Shown one piece after another: positions 39,958 to 49,398 of a DNA stretch of 64,000 nucleotides (its first letter is position 1; each line of letters begins with the position of its first letter). The DNA is from Diphasiastrum complanatum (lineage: Eukaryota; Streptophyta; Lycopodiopsida; Lycopodiales; Lycopodiaceae). The stretch lies in NCBI GenBank assembly GCA_029204225.1, contig CM055101.1:31873683-31937682 (forward strand), in the 5' to 3' direction. The position numbers were made by a program, and so were the translations under genes. The notes below the pieces were generated by a model that searched no databases, was not told the origin of the DNA, and saw only the letters and a list, made by a program, of their open reading frames with translations.

Positions 39958-41754
39958 TCATCTACACAAGAAAATTCTCCAAAACATGTGAGTAAGGCAA
40001 AAATGAGTCGCTTTCACTTGCTTACCTTTCTCTTGGTCATCAAAGATATGAATATATTCAGACCTGAACCTTTGGAGATACTCCCTCTCAAACATATGAT
40101 CTAGATCCAACAAGATCTCATCAATGCTTGATCTCGATCTTCCACAAAGGTTAGTGAAAACAATGTCACCAATGTCACCATCATAAATCAAAAGATAGAT
40201 TCCAAACTTTCCATCCAACATGAAGTAGAGTAGGTGAAGATGAGTATCAAACCTAATAAATCCAGCCCTCTTGAGTCCATAACAAACCTCAATAAGCTCA
40301 CCAATGAGATCTCTCTTGCCTTGAAGAAATTGCCTCTCAATTTGCTCCATGTAGTCTTCTCCAACCAACATTTTGCCATCTTGATCATGAGTGATCAATT
40401 CACAATCATAGAATCCTTTGAGTTGATGAAGAGATGTGAGATCCATGCCTTGAATCTTCCCAAGAACCAATCTTCCATTGCTCTTTCCTTCATAAGACTC
40501 CCTCTTAATGATTGCATCATAAGAAGTAGAAACCTCAAAAACATTAGAAGCCATGAAAAAAATGATTAGTACCTTCAACATAAGGATGATTGAAGTACTC
40601 TCTTTCTTCAAACAAGAACTTCTATTCAATGTTTTAGGTAATGGATCATAGGATAATGATTCTTCCTCACTATCATTCACAATGACATCATTCAAAGTAC
40701 ATCCTACTTTGAACTCTTCACATACTTCTCTTCTTCTTGACTTGTGACTATCTTCCTCACCAAGTCTCTTGATAGAACCATTTGATGTACTCTCTTTATG
40801 AAGACATGTGACTCCACTTGCTAGAAAAATGACTTTCTTGGAATCATAACAAAAGAATGTAGAAGAACCACCTCCTTCATGCATGCACCTAGCAACATCT
40901 TTTGACATATGATCAAAGAAATCATTAACAACAATCTTTTCCAAGGAAGAACCTTTACCTCCATTGATGAAGTTAGCTCTTTCCTTACCTTTTGCATGCT
41001 TGCACTTGCCATGAAGAACCATTGAAACACCATCATTATCCTCAAGACTAGCCAAGTTAGCACAAAGATGAACATCTCCAAGAAGCATATTAGATCTTGA
41101 CCTAGATCTAGCATAAGGAAGCTTGTTAGACTTTGCATAAGATCCACCAATCTTATTGATGCTAAAAGGTAACTTTGGAAAGTTGAGACCAATCTCCTTT
41201 TCCATTTCATCCTTTTTGTTAGCCATAACAAAAGCATCAAGCTTGAAAATTCTACCTTGTCTATTGCCCCTAGCAACCAAGATTTCTTCCTTTGTAATGA
41301 AACAAGCATCACCACCAAACTTTACCATGTATCCTTTCTTTATCATTTGACCAACACTTAGCAAATTCTTTGAAAGTGAAGGAATGTAAAGAACACCATC
41401 AAGTCTTGCTTTCCTATTAGTAGAGAGACAAATAGGAATTGAACCAATACCTTCAATCACACACTCACCACCATTGGCCATGTGAATTGCTTTCTTGGCT
41501 CCATCATAAGTGACCAAAGAAGTAAAGAACTCCTTGTGACTAGTCATGTGTGAGCTAGCTCCACTATCAATCCACCATGAATCTTTGTCACCTTCACTTG
41601 ATATTGGACTTGATGAACACATCAAAAGAGAATCACCACCACCTAGACCCTCATCATTAGTAGTAAAGTTGATTTTCTTGCTACCTTCATCTCTTTGCTT
41701 CTTCAAACATTCATTTGCAAAATGCCCTTTGATTCCACAATAAAAGCATTTCAA
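39958..41754 (-). CDS. 598-codon ORF: zinc knuckle, protease, scrambled pol
   Basis: Begins MKCFYCGIKGHFANEC, a C-x2-C-x4-H-x4-C zinc knuckle, followed by the copia protease (WWIDSGASSHMTSHKEFF, Asp-Ser-Gly active site, about residues 60-77) and GVLYIPSLSKNLLSVGQM. From about residue 190 the usual integrase HHCC and catalytic core are missing. Residues near 490-560 (CYGLKRAGFIRFDTHLHLLY, FMLDGKFGIYLLIYDGDIGD) resemble a shrunken copia RT without its YVDD box. The frame is nevertheless open for 598 codons. It is either a young, internally rearranged element whose frame has not decayed or a non-autonomous lineage that keeps Gag and protease. The encoded protein could not by itself reverse-transcribe or integrate. 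Confidence 0.7.
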   Translation of the reverse strand: MKCFYCGIKGHFANECLKKQRDEGSKKINFTTNDEGLGGGDSLLMCSSSPISSEGDKDSWWIDSGASSHMTSHKEFFTSLVTYDGAKKAIHMANGGECVIEGIGSIPICLSTNRKARLDGVLYIPSLSKNLLSVGQMIKKGYMVKFGGDACFITKEEILVARGNRQGRIFKLDAFVMANKKDEMEKEIGLNFPKLPFSINKIGGSYAKSNKLPYARSRSRSNMLLGDVHLCANLASLEDNDGVSMVLHGKCKHAKGKERANFINGGKGSSLEKIVVNDFFDHMSKDVARCMHEGGGSSTFFCYDSKKVIFLASGVTCLHKESTSNGSIKRLGEEDSHKSRRREVCEEFKVGCTLNDVIVNDSEEESLSYDPLPKTLNRSSCLKKESTSIILMLKVLIIFFMASNVFEVSTSYDAIIKRESYEGKSNGRLVLGKIQGMDLTSLHQLKGFYDCELITHDQDGKMLVGEDYMEQIERQFLQGKRDLIGELIEVCYGLKRAGFIRFDTHLHLLYFMLDGKFGIYLLIYDGDIGDIVFTNLCGRSRSSIDEILLDLDHMFEREYLQRFRSEYIHIFDDQEKGKQVKATHFCLTHMFWRIFLCR

Positions 41755-41814
41755 CTTAGAATTATCTTTCTTTTTGCCAAAAGAAGAAGTCTCACCTTGA
41801 TCTTGCCCTTTAGA

Positions 41815-42549
41815 TCACTTGCCTTTGCCTTTGCCCTTGAACTTATCTTTCATGTACATATCCTCCTCTTTATAATGAGATGTCGATGTAGATCCACCTC
41901 CTCTTGATTGAAGCCTATACTCCTCATTCACCAAGATCTCTTGCAAATCCACAATAATTGGCAAAGTCTTTTGAATAGCAAAACTTTGAACAAGATTAGC
42001 ATGATCATCCAACAAGCCATTAAGTATAACTTGAACAAGTTCTACCTCCTTAATTCTTTCATCAATACATGCTAATTCATCATTGAATGCTTTAACCCTC
42101 AAAACAAAAGCATGAGTATTCTCTTCCTTCTTTTTCAAACTTTGAAAGATTTACCTCCTAAGAGTAAGCACTCTTGATGTAGACTTGGATTCATAAAGCT
42201 TCTTCAAAGCTTCCCAAGCCTCCAAAGATGATGTGCACTTACCAACTTCCTTGAGAAGTTCATTGGTAACATTCATCTTGATCATGTGTAGAGATTTCTT
42301 TGCTCTCTTGTCATACCTCACTTGATTTTGAGGTGCCTTAGGTCTCTCCTCCACACCTGCAACAATCTCCATCAACTCATTCATCTCCAATAAGGACTCC
42401 ATCCTCACCTTCCAAGTAGAATAGTTGATTGAGGTAAGCCTATCATTGCTCTCCAACATAGATCCACCACTTGCAGCCACGTTGAAGTGACCTGATCTTC
42501 TTCTTTCAACCTGTTCCAATGCACAAAGCACTCTCTTGAATGTCAACAA
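41815..42549 (-). CDS. nested copia gag (one frameshift)
   Basis: The first frame (42549-42151) has the copia Gag pattern: DRLTSINYSTWKVRMESLLE, then IVAGVEERPKAP and SSLEAWEALKKLYESKSTSR. A frame change near 42140 leads into the second part (42138-41815, FVLRVKAFNDELACIDERIK, VILNGLLDDHANLVQSF), ending in a Lys/Gly-rich tail. In the family this protein forms the particle shell. A stop then separates it from the zinc-knuckle ORF at 41754. Confidence 0.75.
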
Positions 42550-43081
42550 ATGAACTCAAGAAGAAATCACAAAGATATGGAACCTCTCAAATCTCTTCTA
42601 GCACTTCTAACTAGAAAAGCAACACATAGAATAGTGAAATCTTGATCAACCTATGATCTATCCTCAATCTAATGATTCTTGCCACTTTCTAAGATTGAAA
42701 CACACTCAAATGAAGTTCAGTAACCTCACAAACTAGAGATCCAATCAAAATTAGGGTTTTCACAAAATCACAAAAAATTGAATATCTCAAATTCTACATG
42801 CAATTTCTAGAAGCTTGGTATATCTTCTTGTAGACTCCAATGAGACCTTTCTAATGCACCAAATATCATCTAAATCCAGTAAACCAAGTGTGAAATCGGA
42901 ATTGATCAAGTATATAACCCTATATTGAGTTTTGACCTACAAAAGATCAATTCTACACATGCAAAAATGCTGATTTTGAGTAGAGATCAATCTAGCATGC
43001 TCTAGCATTGGTAACTCCTCCAAATCCTTGCTAAAGATGGCTGATCCTTTCATAACCTGAAACACAAGAGCTCTGATACCA
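42550..43081 (-). other. nested copia leader and primer-binding site
   Basis: Untranslated leader between the gag start and the primer site TGGTATCAGAGCTCTTG (minus strand, ending at 43081). Confidence 0.8.
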
Positions 43082-43734
43082 TGTGAAGGATTTCAGATCA
43101 TTCAAGATCCAATCCATGTCCCAAATCTTTGGTTACAATAAGGAGCAAACCAACAATCCTGCCAATGTAGAAAAATCAACATCTACATACAAAATGAGAT
43201 GCAAACTCTAAGAGATATTGATCAAACATGAACCAAAACATAAAATATGTTTGTTGTCCATACAATTACAGTACCCTACTTTATTTCACACGTGTGGAAC
43301 CGAAAATAGCAATAAATGATCATTCTACACATAGAATTGCAAGATAACACCAAGATAGTGCACCAATGAGTAGTAGAACCCAAAGAGAACCATGTATAAT
43401 GATGAAATGAGAGATAGAAGAGAGAAGATGTGTCTCTCCACGAGTTACATCCTTTTATAGAGTTTCCAAACCCTATTTGGCCACTTGGCTTTCCCTCCAA
43501 AATGTAAACCCTACTGTTTTTGGGTCTAGATTCAATGTACCCAAAGTTCAAATTTGAATCTCTCTCAAACTCGACTACCAACTTTCCCACACTTTCCAAA
43601 GTGTTTATTGAATGTATTTTAAACTAATATAACTTCAAAAAGTTTATTTCTAAGTCTAAAATGAGTTTTGGCCTCTTATTGACAATTTACCAAAATGTCA
43701 CTAAACTAGACTAAACTAGTTGAAATCTCTCACA
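43082..43734 (-). repeat. nested copia right LTR (5' LTR)
   Basis: 653 bp, about 98-99% identical to the left LTR by eye. Confidence 0.95.
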
Positions 43735-44975
43735 GTGGACCCATGTCCGTCATCTTGTATTCATGGGCCATCATGCATTTTGTGTCCTTCATCACATTCA
43801 GATTATTACTGAATAAGAGTGTATCATCAACATAGAGAGTGATGATGATGAAGTATTCTGATACAAATTTGAAGTAGACATTCGAGTCTGCTGAGTTTGG
43901 AGTAAAACCATTCTCTGTCAAAAATGCGTTGATCTTCTAGAACCGGGCTCTGGGTGACTGTTTCAGCCCGTAGAGCGCCTTGTGAATTCTGCATACAAGG
44001 TGTTGTTGCTTGTCATTGAGTTCGTATCCCTGTGGCTGCGTCATATAGATTTTCTCTTCGATGGTTCCATTGAGGAAAGCGGTCTAGACATTCATCTGGT
44101 GGACTTCAAGATCTGTTGCAGCTACAAAGGAGAGGAGTAGGCAGATCAAAGCATGTTTGACTATTGGGCTGAAGGTTTCTGAATAATCCAGATTTGGAAT
44201 CTGGAAAAAGCCTTTGGCGACTAGCCTGGCCTTGTAACGATTTAGCCTTCTTTCAACATCGTACTTCGTCTTAAATATCCATTTGCATGGAATTGGGTTT
44301 CGGTCCTTTGGCAGCTCAGTGAGTGTCTACGTTTGATTCTCCAATAGAGAATCAGATTCGGTGTCCATCGCTGCTTTCCACTGGTCAGCATCAGGAGTAG
44401 ACATCACCTCAAAAATGGTGGTCGGTTCCTGCACAAAGTAGCTGGCCGGATCATCCATAAATCTGGATGGAGACTATTTGGACCTATTCGATCTTCTGGG
44501 TTGAACTTTGGTCCTCTGATGTGGGTTGACTCGTTGAGATTCTGACTCATTGTTTGAGTCAACGTCAAGATTCTACAGTTGAATCTCAGGATTGAAATTG
44601 ACTGGTTGTTCGATCCCAGAGTCGAATTTATCAGTAGCTTTCTCTTTGTGGTCGATGACCTGGAGTTCCACAAAGATGACGTCTCTACTGGTGAATGCCT
44701 TCTCGGTATCCAAATTGTAGAGCTTGTATGTCTTGTGGTCTGGGAAATAGCCGATGAAAATCGTTTTCTTGCTCTTATCATCTAGCTTTCTTCTTAGATC
44801 CTCAGGGATCTGAGTGAAAGCAATGCATCCAAACACTCGAATATGTTTGAGTGATGGTTTTGATCCTATCCACACTTCATAAGGTGTCTTGCCATTCAGG
44901 GCTTTGGTGATGGGTCATTCTGCAAGTAGGCAGTTGTAGTAACAGCTTCTGCCCAGAATTTCTTTGGAAGAGAGG

Positions 44976-45467
44976 TGTCATGCCCGTGACTGGTCTCGGG
45001 TAGCGTGTCCATGCTAGGGACTGGTAGACCAACAACCCGTAAGTTAATTGTGACTATAAGGGAATTGGGGCCCTTATGTGTACATGGTCATAAATAATGG
45101 TTGTAGGCCTAAACACATGGTGGTGGAGTTGGTATGGGTCTATCAGTGAGTCATTAGGGAACTGGATGACATGGCCCAGATAGGCTGCAGAGTCCAGTGA
45201 GGTGTCACAGTGCACTACTAGTGGTGCATGGGCCTTGGAGGGTATAAGTATACTTGTTGGGCTCTGACTAGTGCATGCTTGATTTTGTGATTGGTAGCTA
45301 CATGTTGCTGGTGTGACTCCTCTTTCCATGACTCTGATTGATCCATAGCTTGGGAGCTAGATCCGTACAATCTAGGTTTGGTTGGGTTGGTTTAACCTCC
45401 ACCAGTTTCCATGTGTTGTTGCTTTGTATGGTATGCTTAGACTAGAATCATGTTGTGAGGACTTTAT
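44976..45467 (+). repeat. gypsy 5' LTR
   Basis: About 490 bp, beginning TGTCATGCCCGTGAC and ending just before the primer site at 45470. The copy starts inside the integrase of copia A. Confidence 0.75.
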
Positions 45468-46462
45468 ATTGGTATCAGAGCCAGTCTAAGTAAGATTTAC
45501 CATTGAAAGTGTTGAGTGAAAATCCCGACGTTTTCTCGAGAATCCGGCAGAGTAAGCAACAACGGTGGAATTGTGGGATTCTCTTCCCGTTGAAAATATT
45601 TTTCGATTTGCAATCAATTGTGTGGTAAGTGCACTACCAGGTTCAAATCGGTTCATTATTATGCTTTTTGAATTGGTTTCTTGGAAGGAATTTTGTGTCA
45701 AATCTGTTGTTGCCGATTACTCTGTGGTTAACATATTTGTGAAAGCAACAAGTTACTTTATTGATTGGCTGGATTTTTTTCTACAGTCTCTTATTCTTTT
45801 TATGAATGGTTATTGTATTTTAAATGATATCTATTGCTTGTTTGGAAGTCAGTTTGGTTTAAATTAGTGGAAATAGGTTGGAATAGAAGCAAAAATACTC
45901 TAATTGGTTGGCTGTTGAGTGTTGGTGATGTTTAACAGGTCTGCATGGCTGTCTAGTATGGAGTTACAAGCTTATGTTTCATTTTCCAGCAAACTAACAA
46001 TTTGATTGCAGGGATGTGAGCCAGTAAAGCCATTTCTTGGAAGTGGTTTGGTTCAAAACAAGTGCTATTCAATGGAATAGTTAATGTAATTTGCAAAATT
46101 AGTTTTCTATGAAAATTTTGGCAGCATATCCTCTGTTTCTCAGTCATAATATGGACAAACCCTGCAAATCTATAATAACAATTTTGCTCATGCTTTTAAG
46201 TGAACAAAGTAAAGCAAAGGGAACAGTAAATCGCTGTTAAGGCAGTTGCAATCTGCAAAAAATAGCAGATTGGTTGCCTTTAAGCTTCCTGCATGTGAAA
46301 TGGTTGTGAAACTGTAACAAAAACTCAAAAAATGTGCTATCAAATCTACTGGAAGCACCCCTCCTATGCGCCCTATTACCTGCAATAAATTTTGTTGTTA
46401 GAGGGGGTGCAGAAGGGCAACTCTCCTCTGACCTCTTCCCACCCGGTTGTGCCCACGGCCGT

Positions 46463-46463
<1 letters not shown>

Positions 46464-46493
<30 letters not shown>
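46464..46493. repeat. (CT)n microsatellite, 30 bp
   Basis: In the gypsy leader. Confidence 0.95.
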
Positions 46494-46495
<2 letters not shown>

Positions 46496-46598
46496 AACGG
46501 GGGAAGAGGCCCGAGAGGGGCATGATGTGTGCCCGAATGGAGGGCCCGTCGTGAAGTAACCGTGAGAAGGAGACGTTTGGAAAAGGAAAGAGAGGGGA

Positions 46599-46617
46599 GG
46601 GGGGGGGGGGGGGGGGG
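46599..46617. repeat. poly-G run of 19
   Basis: Nineteen consecutive G after a GAGAGGGGAG stretch, in the gypsy leader. Confidence 0.95.
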
Positions 46618-46958
46618 TGGGGGGAGGGCTTGCTAATTGGTTACTTTATGAGTTTTTTGCAAACTTGTAGAATTTTTCACGGTTTGGGAGTTTCCCAGAT
46701 TTTATGAAACTCTTGATTTATTTTGCAGTCGTTATATGAGCTAACAGTTGTTAAGAGATTTATGTTGCATTGACGGTTAATTTCGATTTTTTATTGCTTA
46801 GCACCCATTTGTCGATTCATTGGTATAATTTGTGAATGAAAGCATGTATGGTCTGTAAATTGGTTTTTTGTAAACATTGTTTGGTTCAGTAACTATTATA
46901 CTCGTAATGAATGCATTAACTGAACGAATTTTTTTTTTAAATTTTCAGTTAAGAGCAA

Positions 46959-47923
46959 ATGGACATTGATGAAATTTTGGAGGGGGGTGGTACCGAAATT
47001 CACCTAGCATCACCAGGAAGTGATGGGGGAAATACGAAAATTTAGCCGGCCTCACCCGACAGTGATGACACCCTAGACTCAAAAAAAATGTTGCAAACTT
47101 TAGGCAAAGCAGTCTTAGAACTTCATCAGAGCAATAAACAATGGGATAAACAAATGCAAAATCTTTTTAATCAACTGCAAGCTATTAACTCTAACAATTT
47201 GGGCTACCAATCGGAACTATTTTTCGGCGATAGAAAGTTTAAACGCCTGGAAGTTGTTGAAGACTGGATAAACCGTTGGACAAGCTATTTTAGCTTGCAC
47301 AACGTCCCAGAGGATAAATGAATATCATCGGTTCTATTATTTTTGGAAGGTAAAGCCTCTTCTTGGTGGAGGAAACTTTCCACGAAACCGATGACTTGGG
47401 CTGGATTCTTGACGAAATTCCGGAAAGCTTTTGTCACGATAGACGATTCCGAGCTGTATATTTGGTTTATCAACTGCAAAATGGGCAGCCGATAACTGGA
47501 CGGTTATGTCCAAGCTCCAATTTAGAGCTTCGGATGCAAGACTATGTCGAGTCGTTGGATTTCCATGTCATGAATCTAGATCGAACTGATGTAATTTTGG
47601 GCTATGAATGGTTTTTTGGCAAATCAGACTCTTTAGAGATAGATTTTAAAAATCATTCTATGGTATTTAAAGATAAGTTTGATTAGATTGTCTCTATTTC
47701 TGGGGAGACCGATGTACTTCCATCGCCGATGATTTCCTCGGCTGAATTAATTGAGAAACTTCATGATTCTGAGTATGAACTCTTTCACTTGCTCTTGAAA
47801 TCTCGTATGCATTGTGATGTTGGAGATGTGAATGTGTTTTCATGCTTTAACACCGAAAATTCGCATCAGGAACAACAACTTTTGCAAGAGTTAAAGCAAG
47901 TTCAGACAACCATATCAGTTTAG
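46959..47923 (+). pseudogene. gypsy gag and C-terminal protease fragment
   Basis: Gag starts MDIDEILEGGG. It includes FFGDRKFKRLEVVEDWINRW and SSWWRKLSTKP, the capsid core. An early stop and a frameshift occur. The frame then enters the C-terminal part of the protease region (MNLDRTDVILGYEWFFGK, about 47565-47625) without the active-site Asp part, so the two were joined by deletion. The reading ends at a stop at 47921. Confidence 0.75.
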
Positions 47924-48850
47924 TCAAAATTCACAACCATTTAGATTCATTTCAGGAACATCCACAACTGGAATAACATAAATTGAGAAAACTTCATACT
48001 CAGAATAATCCAATGCTTCCACTTTATTAACTATAGAAATTTGATCCAACGGACGTACAAAATTGTTGCCAATTAATGTAACTACCTTATCACCCTCCTT
48101 GAAAGTGAGAACATGCTTCTCAAAATCAATTAACAGAGAAGGCGATTTACTGAATAACCATTCATAACCTAAAATTAAATCAATACGGGCTAGGTCTAAA
48201 ACATGAAAATTAACTAATTCTGTTTGTCCTTGCACCAAAACTGGGAGCTTCGGGATTTTTACGTTCCAAGTCTCCAACTCTGATCCTGAAGCTAGATAAA
48301 CTTTATATCTATGATTGCTGGCTTCAGTTTCCAAACTGAGTTTCTGCACAAGACAAGAATCAATAATATGAGTTGAACCATTGTCCAATAAAATACTTAC
48401 TTCTTGATCTTTAACTGTGCCAGTTAAATGGAGAAGTTCATTAGGCAAGAAAGAAGTAGTACTAAAAGAACATTCACACTCACAATCAGTCCAGTTAATT
48501 TCCAAAGTCTTACCATTGCCTCTTGGAATTTCTATCATGTGAGCAGACCCTTTCTTCCTTTCTAAACAAAATTTCTTCATATGTCCAGGCTTCTTACAGA
48601 CAAAACATAAGTTCTCTCTTTTAGCCTTTTCCCGGGACATAGATTTTTTGAATCTCTTTCTCTTCGGCTTCCTAGGTTCCGATGCCGCTTGATCTAATTC
48701 ATCAAAATATTTTGCTTGGTCTAGACCACGCTTCTTACCCTTCTTGGTTTTCAAAGTGGTTGGAATTTGCGCAAATCGCTTCCTAGATGCCACCATTGTA
48801 GAATCATATGTTTTCGCAATCCGAAATGCATCCTTGAGGCTTTGAAGCAC
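47924..48850 (-). CDS. inverted gypsy Gag C-terminus/protease ORF, 308 codons
   Basis: An intact minus-strand frame embedded in a plus-strand gypsy. It has a late-gag helix (LKDAFRIAKTYDSTM), a basic linker, a CCHC zinc knuckle (CFVCKKPGHMKKFC) and an aspartic protease (VSILLDNGSTHI with Asn-Gly-Ser after the catalytic Asp, then LDLARIDLILGYEWLF). Protease regions normally have Asp-Thr/Ser-Gly; Asn in that place may weaken activity. It is a different gypsy subfamily from the surrounding element. Its 5' LTR and primer site lie to the right (48861-49335), with the gag N-terminus deleted. Confidence 0.75.
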   Translation of the reverse strand: MLQSLKDAFRIAKTYDSTMVASRKRFAQIPTTLKTKKGKKRGLDQAKYFDELDQAASEPRKPKRKRFKKSMSREKAKRENLCFVCKKPGHMKKFCLERKKGSAHMIEIPRGNGKTLEINWTDCECECSFSTTSFLPNELLHLTGTVKDQEVSILLDNGSTHIIDSCLVQKLSLETEASNHRYKVYLASGSELETWNVKIPKLPVLVQGQTELVNFHVLDLARIDLILGYEWLFSKSPSLLIDFEKHVLTFKEGDKVVTLIGNNFVRPLDQISIVNKVEALDYSEYEVFSIYVIPVVDVPEMNLNGCEF

Positions 48851-48860
48851 ATTTTGCCTG

Positions 48861-49335
48861 TTCGTTCCGATACCACTTTAAGGGAAACTTTAAGGGAAGC
48901 TTCTTAGATCCTGCTTACAAATCCTAAACACAAAAGGATAACACACTGCGCAGAAACCACCCAACCAAGTAGAAGCATCCAATCAATCTCTAGAAGCCTC
49001 ACCCCCAAGCCAAGGAACAAGAAGCATGAATGTAGAGTGAGAGCCTGACAATGAATCAAGAACCATGATGAGGAGTAGGGCGAGTTTGATCCTCTTATAT
49101 AGAGCCTAATGCATCCTGGGCACATAGCATGCATAGCCCTATGTTCCCTATACATAGATTCACCTAGAATAGAGTCCAATGCATGGACCAACTATTCATA
49201 GAATTGCTATTGATAACTCTACAAATGCATACATTGTCTCATTACCTTGTCTAAACTCCACTTAGTGTGTTCTGGGCCTCACAAGGATATTAGTTACTTT
49301 CGGGTCACGTCCAGTATGACGTGACATAACTAACA
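48861..49335 (-). repeat. inverted gypsy 5' LTR and primer site
   Basis: On the minus strand the LTR begins TGTTAGTTATGTCACGTC at 49335, has a TATA motif (CTCTATATAAGAGG, complement near 49095) and ends by about 48877. It is followed by the primer site TGGTATCGGAACG (48864-48876). The primer site joins directly onto late gag. Confidence 0.7.
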
Positions 49336-49398
49336 GCTTGTTTCACTGGAGTACCGTGTATCCAAGACTAGGAGTATACTGTATCCTATGTACTGCTC

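Larger units (their letters stand above)
38256..43734 (-). mobile_element. complete nested copia element, TSD GTGGA
   Basis: 5479 bp. LTRs at 38256-38909 and 43082-43734 both run from TGTGAAGGATTTCAG to TTGAAATCTCTCACA. The duplication GTGGA flanks it perfectly (38251-38255 and 43735-43739). The minus-strand primer site TGGTATCAGAGC abuts the right LTR and a purine tract (AGTTGAAGAGGGAG) the left one. I counted about eight substitutions and one single-base indel between the LTRs, so it is recent, and it inserted into the RT of copia A. The interior codes for Gag, a zinc knuckle and a protease, but most of pol is missing or scrambled. Confidence 0.95.
37368..44975 (-). mobile_element. copia A, split by a nested element and truncated by gypsy
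   Basis: Minus-strand copia of which two parts survive. Left part (37368-38255): RNase H (NSRKQTSVALSSTESEY, IALSLNPRFHSQSKHIE) and the C-terminal RT (EKYGMDNYKPN, CSLMYAMICTRPNLAYSIS). Right part (43735-44975): RT core with the YVDD active site (43921-43730), the integrase C-terminal region (44875-44573, HIRVFGCIAFTQIP, FIGYFPDHKTYKLYNL) and the end of the integrase core (KKFWAEAVTT near 44960). The split falls exactly at the GTGGA target duplication of the nested element. At 44976 gypsy LTR sequence begins. It also has frameshifts and stops. Confidence 0.85.
45470..46958 (+). promoter_or_regulatory. gypsy leader, primer site, CT and poly-G tracts
   Basis: The primer site TGGTATCAGAGCC is followed by about 1.5 kb without a long frame. 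It holds a 30-bp CT run (46464-46493) and a run of 19 G (46599-46617). The leader is unusually long. Confidence 0.7.

Noticed and set aside
47924-48850. Host aspartic protease gene
   Set aside because: The zinc knuckle in front, the late-gag segment and the adjacent LTR and primer site show gypsy origin.
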